This document shows positions 55,079 through 62,651 of a DNA stretch of 64,000 nucleotides, piece by piece. Numbering within the stretch: the first letter of the stretch is position 1; every line of letters begins with the position of its first letter. This stretch comes from Kordiimonadaceae bacterium. Lineage in GTDB: Bacteria; Pseudomonadota; Alphaproteobacteria; Sphingomonadales; Kordiimonadaceae. The position numbers were made by a program, and so were the translations under genes. Location of the stretch: assembly GCA_017640725.1 (NCBI GenBank), contig JAEPQB010000003.1, forward strand, positions 608,704 to 672,703, given 5' to 3'. Under the pieces are notes generated by a model that did not search any database, was not told the origin of the DNA, and saw nothing but the letters and a program-made list of their open reading frames with translations.

Positions 55079-56530
55079 CTATTCGACAGTCAGAACAACA
55101 GGGCGCAGGACCGAAAGAACCAGTGCAAAACCAACACCAGAAATTAGGGCAAACACCAACATACCGCTCATAAACAGCAGTCTATTGGGGCCGCTTGGGC
55201 GCGTTGGCAGGTTTGGCTGCTCAACCACACGCAAACTGACTGCGCCGTCGGCGTTTTCAACATCGGTTTGCAGATCTAGATCCTGTTTTCGATCAAGAAG
55301 ATCATTGTAGAAGCTGCGAAGCTGGCCAAAGTCCCGCTGCAACTGACTTTCACGAGCCTGAATTTCTGGAACGCGCTTGGCTTTTTCTTCCAGTTCGCCA
55401 ACCAACTTGTTTTGCTCGACTTCCCGTTGCTCAAAAGTTTTTATTTGGGTGCGCGTGTCGATGATGTTGAACATCAATTGCTCATATAAGCGGTTTGGCG
55501 TTTCTGTCGTGAAATTTGACGTTTTACCTGCCTCTGCAGACTGCGATAACTCTGCCGCGATCGCTTCCTGTTCTTCAGCTTGGTTCTTTTTCAGCTGATC
55601 CAGTTGGCGCGTCACGTTGACAACGTCTGGGTGGCGATCAGTAAATCCAAGATTGCGAAGCTGATCGAGCTTCTTTTCCTGTTCATTAATGCGTTCCTGA
55701 AGCGGGTCCTCTGAAACGGCCCCGCGGGTACGTGATGACCTGGCCTCCCTGATCGTTGCGGGTACATTCTGAATCTGTTCCTGCAGGGTATCAAGGGCCA
55801 CGCGTAGTTCGCCAAGTTTGCTACGTGTTTGCCTCAACTCTTCTTTGGCTTCATCCCTGCGAGACAGGAACGACCCCTCGCCACCAATATATTCAATATT
55901 TTCCTGTCGGAATTGGGCGTGCAGCTGCTCAGCCGCACTCAAGCGTTCTTCATAGTCCTTGATCTGCTGATCAAGAAACTCTGCCGCATTTTCGGTACTG
56001 CCGTCCCCGCCTTCTGTACCGCCTTCCAAGAAAAGCGATAACAAGTTGTTCACGACATTCCGCGCAACTTCTGCCCGCTGGCGATCACTCAGGCGGCCAT
56101 CACCATTTTCATACTGGATGCGGTACATACTGCCTTGGAGTGGCACGACACGAATATCTGCTTGCATGTCGGAAACAAGCTGATTGAGCGCTGCGTCATT
56201 TTGCGCGAGCCGTTCAAGATACTCAGAGCGTCGAATGATCTTCTCAAGATTTGGACGTGTGACCAATTGGGCACGCACAGCTTCAATTCTTCGTGTCACA
56301 TCAATGTTGATACCAAAGCCTTGGACGATGGTTGGGAGAATTGTTTCTGTGTTAACAAAAATCTGCGCACTTGATTCGTAGCGATAAGGCATAGTTGAAA
56401 CAGCGCCCCAGCCGACCAAACAGATCAACCAGGTCGTGGCCATCATGTACCACTTCTTTCGCCAGATGCCGTATACAACAGATTTAACCTGTTGATAAAC
56501 CTCGTGTAATCCGAAATTTACAGCAGCCAT
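55079..56530 (-). CDS. XrtA system polysaccharide chain length determinant, truncated by internal TAG
   Basis: Wzz/GumC-type inner-membrane protein that controls polymer length, 483 residues as encoded. N-terminal helix at about 31-50 (MATTWLICLVGWGAV), a periplasmic domain with long coiled coils (about 160-420), the PxxP-like PNLPTRPSGPNR and a second helix (about 447-473). The TAG at 55081-55079 lies where homologues continue as LRxxxxLPVLGxV. The remaining 56 codons, including a third membrane helix, are in frame behind it. A single C-to-T change of CAG to TAG would explain this. The tyrosine kinase partner is intact. Activity of the shortened protein is uncertain. Confidence 0.85.
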   Translation of the reverse strand: MAAVNFGLHEVYQQVKSVVYGIWRKKWYMMATTWLICLVGWGAVSTMPYRYESSAQIFVNTETILPTIVQGFGINIDVTRRIEAVRAQLVTRPNLEKIIRRSEYLERLAQNDAALNQLVSDMQADIRVVPLQGSMYRIQYENGDGRLSDRQRAEVARNVVNNLLSLFLEGGTEGGDGSTENAAEFLDQQIKDYEERLSAAEQLHAQFRQENIEYIGGEGSFLSRRDEAKEELRQTRSKLGELRVALDTLQEQIQNVPATIREARSSRTRGAVSEDPLQERINEQEKKLDQLRNLGFTDRHPDVVNVTRQLDQLKKNQAEEQEAIAAELSQSAEAGKTSNFTTETPNRLYEQLMFNIIDTRTQIKTFEQREVEQNKLVGELEEKAKRVPEIQARESQLQRDFGQLRSFYNDLLDRKQDLDLQTDVENADGAVSLRVVEQPNLPTRPSGPNRLLFMSGMLVFALISGVGFALVLSVLRPVVLTVE

Positions 56531-56577
56531 CTCAACTCTCCACTAACAGCCCAATCGCACTTTGAAAAGTTGCCCGC

Positions 56578-57213
56578 CTACAAGAAGCTCTCAGGAATAA
56601 TAAGAACATCGCCAGGCAGAATTTTTACATTGGCATTAATATCGCCGTCTTTGATCAAACTTTCAATCCTTAGGCGGTACTCTCGTTGCTCTCCGTCTTC
56701 AAAACGAACCAGGGAAGCTCGGTCACCTGCAGCAAACTCTGTGAGACCACCCACTTGGATCATAACGTCGAGCAAAGTCATATTAGCACGATACGGTATA
56801 GCTTGCGGTGTGCCTGCTTCGCCCAATACCCGTACCTGCTGTGAAAATGGACCATTGAAGCCATTTACCACAACAGTCACTACCGGGCCCTGAATATAAA
56901 CCGAAAGCTCTTCCTCGATATCACGCGCAAGATCACTTGGTGTTTTCCCGGTAGCGGGCAAGTCATCAATAAGCGGCATCGACAATCGGCCATCAGGACG
57001 CACAATCACGCCGACCGACAATTCCGGGTTTCGCCAAACAAATACGTTTAAGCTGTCGAGCGGCCCAATTAGATAGCTTGGCCCTGGCCCCTCGTCCGGC
57101 GGAACAAATGGTGCCGGCGGCAGAGACTCAAAAGGCAAAAACAAATCACAGCCGGTCAAACCTATCGCCACACACAGGCTCGCGGCGAATTTCAAACAGC
57201 GGTTTTGACGCAT
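56578..57213 (-). CDS. XrtA system polysaccharide export lipoprotein (Wza/BexD-like)
   Basis: Outer-membrane polysaccharide export protein of 211 residues. A lipoprotein signal is clear: basic start, hydrophobic core and lipobox LTGC with Cys22. The Poly_export domain follows (YLIGPLDSLNVFVWRNPELS, VRPDGRLSMPLIDDLPATGKTPSDLA) and a SLBB domain (VRVLGEAGTPQAIPYRANMTLLDVMIQVGGLTEFAAGDRA). It is shorter than Wza, without the outer-membrane helix, as is usual for XrtA-type members that rely on a separate barrel. It lies 47 bases before the chain-length gene and 142 bases after the small membrane protein gene. Confidence 0.92.
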   Translation of the reverse strand: MRQNRCLKFAASLCVAIGLTGCDLFLPFESLPPAPFVPPDEGPGPSYLIGPLDSLNVFVWRNPELSVGVIVRPDGRLSMPLIDDLPATGKTPSDLARDIEEELSVYIQGPVVTVVVNGFNGPFSQQVRVLGEAGTPQAIPYRANMTLLDVMIQVGGLTEFAAGDRASLVRFEDGEQREYRLRIESLIKDGDINANVKILPGDVLIIPESFL

Positions 57214-57355
57214 AGAAAAACACTCATTTCCTGACGCCGACCCCTCGCATCAAATTTACTTAATGTAATTTAGTAGCTATTTGGCCATTTTTTACGTGAA
57301 GAATCAAGCACTAAGATGACGTTGAAGCTGTTAATTAAACGGGCTTATTCCGAAA

Positions 57356-57568
57356 CTACAATAAGTTGCCTCGTGGCAAGTCATCTTCCTCTGGTTCCGG
57401 CTCACTTGTCACATCCATGGATTTTTCTTCTGGGTCTTTTTTGGGAGACATCGTGAATTTTTTGTTGCCCAAATCCTTGTTGAACTCCTCATAGTCGTCA
57501 AACTTGTATCCCCAAACCACTATCAGGAAGATAAAGACACAAAATGCAGCAAAATAGATGGTGTCCAT
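57356..57568 (-). CDS. Small single-pass membrane protein in the EPS locus
   Basis: Not recognised. 70 residues: an N-terminal hydrophobic helix (about 5-20, AAFCVFIFLIVVWGY) then a charged, disordered tail of about 50 residues rich in Asp, Glu, Lys and Pro. It starts five bases after the galE stop, so expression with galE is likely. No lipobox and no PEP-CTERM or sortase tail. The single helix at the N-terminus resembles a signal anchor. It may be a small subunit of the export machinery; no support beyond position. Confidence 0.65.
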   Translation of the reverse strand: MDTIYFAAFCVFIFLIVVWGYKFDDYEEFNKDLGNKKFTMSPKKDPEEKSMDVTSEPEPEEDDLPRGNLL

Positions 57569-57573
57569 CGGCC

Positions 57574-58569
57574 TTACTCTTTAGACGACTTGGACCAATT
57601 ATACGCGGACGAGGTCATTTGGGAAAGATCATTGTATTTCGGCACCCAGTCAAGATGTTCCTGTAGCTTCGTTATGTCAGCAACAACTGACGGAGCCTCA
57701 CCAGGCCGAGGCTCGCCAAGCTCATATGGCACAGGTTTATTCGCAATTCGCGAAATGGCAGATACAACCTCCATCACACTGCTGCCCACACCATACCCCA
57801 AATTCAGCAATCGCGACTGCCCACTTGCCTGCATATCCGACAACAAGGCCAGATGAGCTGACGCGACATCATAGACATGTATGTAGTCCCTTACGCCAGT
57901 TCCATCTGTGGTTGGCAAATCGCTGCCAAATACTTTTAATGCTGATGCGCGGCCCAGTAAGGCGTCGATCGCCCGCCCGATCAAATGGGTGGGGTTTTCC
58001 AGAAACTGGCCGTGGCGCAATTCAGGGTCCGCACCTGCCACATTAAAATATCGAAAAATTCCGTAGTTCATTTGCGACACATTGCTGGCATCTTTTAGCT
58101 GCTGTTCCGTGAACAGCTTTGACCAGCCATAAGGGTTTAGCGGTAGAGGTATCGCCGCTTCAGAAACCGGCGCATCTCCAGTTTCCCCATAAACAGCTGC
58201 AGTGGACGAAAATATGAAATTGCGAACATTGTGTCGTACCGCATAGTCAATGAGGACGCGACTTCCTTCTGTATTATTATAATAATATTTCAAAGGGTTA
58301 GAAACAGATTCGTCCACTTTAATTGAACCTGCAAAATGCAAGATTGCAGCGATATAGTGCTCGGAAAAGATGGACCTCAACAGATTGCCGTCATGGATGT
58401 CACCTTTATAAAAGGCCACATTCTTGTGGAATGGCCTCATTGTTCCTGTGCTAAGATTGTCAACGACGCAAACCTCTACCCCGGCGTCAAGTAACGCCAG
58501 CACGGTCTGCCCACCTATGTATCCGGCACCGCCAGTCACAAGGACCGGGCCCTTAATTGCTGCTGTCAT
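57574..58569 (-). CDS. galE: UDP-glucose 4-epimerase
   Basis: Extended SDR enzyme of 331 residues supplying UDP-galactose (or the N-acetyl form) for polymer synthesis. Seen: NAD motif GGAGYIGGQTV, the YGWSKLFTEQ catalytic YxxxK (YGWSK), SSTAAVYG with the catalytic Ser/Thr, and VADITKLQEHLDW near the end. The GalE identity follows from DNLSTG and GDLPTTDGTGVRDYIHV-like segments. The ATG overlaps the glycosyltransferase stop by four bases. Substrate between glucose and N-acetylglucosamine cannot be decided. Confidence 0.94.
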   Translation of the reverse strand: MTAAIKGPVLVTGGAGYIGGQTVLALLDAGVEVCVVDNLSTGTMRPFHKNVAFYKGDIHDGNLLRSIFSEHYIAAILHFAGSIKVDESVSNPLKYYYNNTEGSRVLIDYAVRHNVRNFIFSSTAAVYGETGDAPVSEAAIPLPLNPYGWSKLFTEQQLKDASNVSQMNYGIFRYFNVAGADPELRHGQFLENPTHLIGRAIDALLGRASALKVFGSDLPTTDGTGVRDYIHVYDVASAHLALLSDMQASGQSRLLNLGYGVGSSVMEVVSAISRIANKPVPYELGEPRPGEAPSVVADITKLQEHLDWVPKYNDLSQMTSSAYNWSKSSKE

Positions 58570-59831
58570 TTTTCTTTGCTCAAACTCTCATTACCTGATG
58601 TCGATTTTGCCAGGACTGCTCGCTCAAATATCTTCAATTGTCCGTCGGTGGTGGATTTCCAGTCAAACTGCTGCGCAAAGGCCCTCACCTCTTCAACATC
58701 ATACCGCGCATTGATCACTGACGTAATTGCGTCTGCGTATTTCCCGGCGTCACTTCCCTCGACCAAGCGCCCTGCTTTATCCTCTGTGATAAGTTCAACC
58801 GCGCCGTCTACGGCCCTTGCAACTACGGGCACACCACACGCCATGGCCTCCAGCATGACATTTGCCCAGCCTTCGCGTTCTGATGGCAGGCAAAAAACAT
58901 CTGCCGCAGAAAAGTAGTTGCTGACCTTTTCTGGTTCAACGCGCCCAACAAATACGACCCTGCGTTCTAAACCCAGTGTTGCTACCTGCGACTTTAACGT
59001 ATCCATGAGGGGACCGTCTCCTACGATCAAAGCTTGTGCGTCGCTGAGTTGAGAGACGGCATCGATTACGATGTCTACTCGTTTGCGAGGAATGAGCCAG
59101 CCTGCGAAAACAATAATGGGCTTGCTAGCATCCAAACCAAACCTTTGGCAAACAGCCGTTTTGGCGTTTGGATCCCTTTCGAACTTGGTGGCGTCAATGC
59201 CATTCCGGAGCGGTGTGATTTTATCTGCCGAAACGCCCATATTGACCATAAGATTTTTGAGAGACTGGCTTACCGCAATCAAATGTTCTGCCTTGGCACA
59301 GGCATCCAAGATGAGTTTTTTTGGTTTAGCCATGAACCCAATTTGGGAAACATCACTTCCCCGAGCAGTCGCCACAAATGGAATGCCCACCGCAGAGGCG
59401 AGTTTTGCTGCTGCTACCGCGTCTGGAAACAAATAATGAGCATCGATTAAATCGAACTCCTGACCGCGCCTCAATAGCGCTTTTAGCGCACGTTTACCCG
59501 TCCAGGCCAGCGTGTGCGGCGCCAACATCATTCCAATTTTTGGTATTACTAAATATCGCGGGTGATAAACGGTCAATCCATCCTGCTCCTCAATCAAAGA
59601 GGCCCGAGCAGCTCTCCCGTAGGCTCCAAACACACTGTTTTTGAAGGGAAACCACGGTACCGGCGCAATGACCGTGGCATCAACTTTTCCTGTTTTTCGA
59701 AGTTCGTTCAGGCGATTGCGCACGAACACGCCCAGTGTCGGTTCCCCGTCATGTGGAAAGAGCGTTGAAAAAAGTAAAACTCTAATTGGCTTATGTTCTG
59801 CGGCGTTTGAAATGCCAGTTACTCCAGACAT
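58566..59831 (-). CDS. Glycosyltransferase family 4 protein
   Basis: Cytoplasmic GT-B enzyme, 421 residues. N-terminal acceptor domain with RVLLFSTLFPHDGEPTLGVFVRNRL, IDAHYLFPDAVAA and TARGSDVSQIG. C-terminal donor domain with LRNGIDATKFERD, FAGWLIPRKRVD, and the GT4 catalytic stretch CLPSEREGWANVMLEAMACGVPVV (Glu-x7-Glu). It probably adds one sugar of the repeat unit. The last about 15 residues are Ser/Glu/Lys-rich and not conserved. It is six bases after the PrsT stop and overlaps galE by four. Confidence 0.9.
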   Translation of the reverse strand: MSGVTGISNAAEHKPIRVLLFSTLFPHDGEPTLGVFVRNRLNELRKTGKVDATVIAPVPWFPFKNSVFGAYGRAARASLIEEQDGLTVYHPRYLVIPKIGMMLAPHTLAWTGKRALKALLRRGQEFDLIDAHYLFPDAVAAAKLASAVGIPFVATARGSDVSQIGFMAKPKKLILDACAKAEHLIAVSQSLKNLMVNMGVSADKITPLRNGIDATKFERDPNAKTAVCQRFGLDASKPIIVFAGWLIPRKRVDIVIDAVSQLSDAQALIVGDGPLMDTLKSQVATLGLERRVVFVGRVEPEKVSNYFSAADVFCLPSEREGWANVMLEAMACGVPVVARAVDGAVELITEDKAGRLVEGSDAGKYADAITSVINARYDVEEVRAFAQQFDWKSTTDGQLKIFERAVLAKSTSGNESLSKEK

Positions 59832-59837
59832 TTCACG

Positions 59838-62648
59838 TTAGAACGAAAGCTCTTGCAGTTGCCTTCTGGCGTCGTCCGCACCGTCAAACGATGGATCCAG
59901 ATTTAACGCCTGCTGAAGCACTCTTCGCGCTGACCGTCGGTCGCCTTTAGCGACATATGCAACTCCCAGGTGATACTTGTATAGGGCTTCAGCAGGTGCT
60001 CGCCTGACGGCTTTTTCCAAATATCCTATCGCTTTGTTTGTCTCTCTATCGGCCTGCAAGGCAATCCAACCCGCTGCATCCAAAATGGCCGGGTTCTCCG
60101 GCGCCATCAAATATGCACGTTCAGCCAACTGAGTGCTGGCGCGGTTCCCTAGCCGCAAATAAACAATCGCCAGCTTTGCAACTACGTCCGCATCTGCAAC
60201 TCCGGTTTGAAGTAGGCGTTCATATTGAAGCGCTGCATCGCTAAAGCGCTCTTCTTGTTCATACCGCCTTGCGAGCTCTATACGTGCCAGGCGGGCCACA
60301 TCAGCATTTACCAAATAGTCTTCAAGCTCACGAATACCTGCTTGCCGTGCACCGGTTGCAAACAATGCCCTGGAAAGTCCAATAACCAACGCATCTGTCG
60401 GCCCTGCTTGTATGGCCTCCCGAAATGCGGAAGCGGCCAACTCAGGTTCTCCCTTATCCAGAAATACCTGCCCGATGAGACTTGCTGGCACGTCTTTCGG
60501 CCGGTCGCTGGCTCTAAGTGTTGGCAGGCGATTTTCAGCCTCTTCCAGCTTTTGCCCCATTGCCTCGGTCGCAAATAAATACCAATTGATTGTCGATTCC
60601 GAAATCTGATCGCTTGCAGCCTGCGCAGCACGCTGGAAAGCCATTCGGGCACCAGAAAACAACCCAGTACGCAGCAACGCACGACCATGAAGCAGATTGG
60701 CTTCCCCACTGCTGTAGTTGAACGCAGCGTATCTCGATAATGGCCTTTCGGCTGCTCGCGCTTGATCCAAGTCCAGCAGCAAAATACCCATCCGCTTCAA
60801 AATTTCTGGGTTTTCCGATGCCTTAACGGCGGTTGCCCTGGCTTCTTCAATGGCCCTGGTCGTATTCCCAGACTCAGCTAGCGCTTGGGAATAATCAGCC
60901 CACAACAGGATGGATTGAGGCACCAGTCGAACGGCCTCGCGAAAATAAGGAACTGCTTCATCGGCCTTGCCATTTAACAGCAATACCTTCCCCAAGGCTG
61001 CTTTGGCGCGCGTGTCTGTGGGTTCTTCTTCTAACAAGCGCTCCAGATCACTTTCTGCGCGATCATACTGACGCATATTCATCAGCGCCAATCCACGGTT
61101 CCTCAGTGCGGTATAATAGTCAGGTTTCCGCGTCAGTGCTTGAGTGTAGGACTGAACCGCTCCATCGAAATCACCCAGCTGAAACTCAAGTGTGCCGCGC
61201 ATGTTGTAGCCCAGTGCCCGATCTGGGGATGTAGAAATAATTTTGTCAATTGTGATGCGCGCACCTTCATAATCGCGCGTGCGTATTTGCATGCTTCCCA
61301 TCACACCTAGATCGCGCAGTTGAGCTGCCTGACTGGTAGTAACCAACGACAGCGTACTAAGGGCGTTTTCAGAATCGCCCGCTACAAATTGAGCCAACGC
61401 CAGTTTGGTATCCAGATTGTTGACAGCATCAACACCTTCTTCACCGGAAATCAATGCAACCCGCTCATACATCGCGCGGCCACGCTCGGTTTCCCCTTGC
61501 GCAATCAGGATTGCTGCAGCCATGGCTAAAACGCCAACATCTTCTTGGCCCTGATTTATCAGTGGAATCAATGTGTTATAAGCGTTTGTTGGCTGTTGAA
61601 GTCGCAGATATGATGCTGAAAGAGCCAACCGCGCCGTCCGGTTACCAGGCCGAACTTGTAGCACCCGCGTCAGCAACTCAATTGCAATCTCATTGTTTTC
61701 CAACTGATATGCCACAAGCCCGCGAACATAGAGTGCTGGCAAATAGTTTTCAGTAGCAACCCTTGCTCGGTTTAGGAGCGCCTCAGCCTCATCATATTCT
61801 CCCCGGCTGGAGAGAATAACGCCCGACAAATAGAGAGCCATTGGGTTTTTTGGTGTAGAAGCATATACGGTATCCAGATTCTGTTCTGCTTCTTCGAACC
61901 TTTGCTGATTAATGCGGATTCCGGCCAGTTCTAGATTTGCCATCACATTTTCAGGGAACAATCGAACCGCGTCGACAAAATACTCCTCAGCCAGACCCAC
62001 GTCTCCAGCATACCGGGCTAAAAGACCACGCGTGTACTGAACCATCGTATTATCTTTGGACCTAAGGTAGGCCTGGTCGGCGTATGTTTTGGCTTCGTCA
62101 AGATTGCCTTCTTTCAGACCAAGCCTTGCCAAACCCAAGTAGGCTTGAAAGTCTTCTGGATATTGTTGGACGGCATTTAGATAAAACCTGCGAGCATTAT
62201 CAAAATCCTTTTGAGCAAAGTTTGCATCACCGGTGATGATAAGAGCATCACTACGATCGGCTTCAGGAATGCTCACACCCCTTAGCGCCTCAAGCGCCCG
62301 CCGAAATTGACCCTGGATAAGCAAACTCTTCGCAAAAGGTACCGCTGTTGCGGCATAGTCAGCACCCAACTGACGAGCGCGATCGATGGCTGCTTCCGCT
62401 GGTATGCCACTGCCAGCATTTAGATAAGCATCCGCCAGCAATGAATAGCTTTCGGCGTCAGCTTGTCCCCGTTCGTGTGCCTGATTAATTAGGGCGATGG
62501 CGGCGTCAAAATCATTGGAAGCCATCAAGCCCAGCGCAATATCCTTAAATTCGTCTTGTGCATGAACGGGAAGCGCAACGGACAACAGCAATGTCGCACC
62601 AAACAGACTTGCGGTACATTTTTCCATTACGTTTTTCAAATCACACAT
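59838..62648 (-). CDS. prsT: XrtA/PEP-CTERM system TPR-repeat protein PrsT
   Basis: 936-residue exported protein made almost wholly of tetratricopeptide repeats (about 20 or more from residue 40 to the end, many with the A-x-x-x-Y-P and G-x-x-A pattern), ending DDARRQLQELSF. A signal peptide ending PVHAQ (about residue 30) sends it to the periplasm. PrsT is the TPR protein regularly found with XrtA loci and likely bridges the envelope to organise export; this is family knowledge. ATG 62648, four bases after the sugar transferase stop, has GGAG upstream; ATG 62624 is an alternative that would still give a signal peptide. Confidence 0.9.
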   Translation of the reverse strand: MCDLKNVMEKCTASLFGATLLLSVALPVHAQDEFKDIALGLMASNDFDAAIALINQAHERGQADAESYSLLADAYLNAGSGIPAEAAIDRARQLGADYAATAVPFAKSLLIQGQFRRALEALRGVSIPEADRSDALIITGDANFAQKDFDNARRFYLNAVQQYPEDFQAYLGLARLGLKEGNLDEAKTYADQAYLRSKDNTMVQYTRGLLARYAGDVGLAEEYFVDAVRLFPENVMANLELAGIRINQQRFEEAEQNLDTVYASTPKNPMALYLSGVILSSRGEYDEAEALLNRARVATENYLPALYVRGLVAYQLENNEIAIELLTRVLQVRPGNRTARLALSASYLRLQQPTNAYNTLIPLINQGQEDVGVLAMAAAILIAQGETERGRAMYERVALISGEEGVDAVNNLDTKLALAQFVAGDSENALSTLSLVTTSQAAQLRDLGVMGSMQIRTRDYEGARITIDKIISTSPDRALGYNMRGTLEFQLGDFDGAVQSYTQALTRKPDYYTALRNRGLALMNMRQYDRAESDLERLLEEEPTDTRAKAALGKVLLLNGKADEAVPYFREAVRLVPQSILLWADYSQALAESGNTTRAIEEARATAVKASENPEILKRMGILLLDLDQARAAERPLSRYAAFNYSSGEANLLHGRALLRTGLFSGARMAFQRAAQAASDQISESTINWYLFATEAMGQKLEEAENRLPTLRASDRPKDVPASLIGQVFLDKGEPELAASAFREAIQAGPTDALVIGLSRALFATGARQAGIRELEDYLVNADVARLARIELARRYEQEERFSDAALQYERLLQTGVADADVVAKLAIVYLRLGNRASTQLAERAYLMAPENPAILDAAGWIALQADRETNKAIGYLEKAVRRAPAEALYKYHLGVAYVAKGDRRSARRVLQQALNLDPSFDGADDARRQLQELSF

Positions 62649-62651
62649 AAA

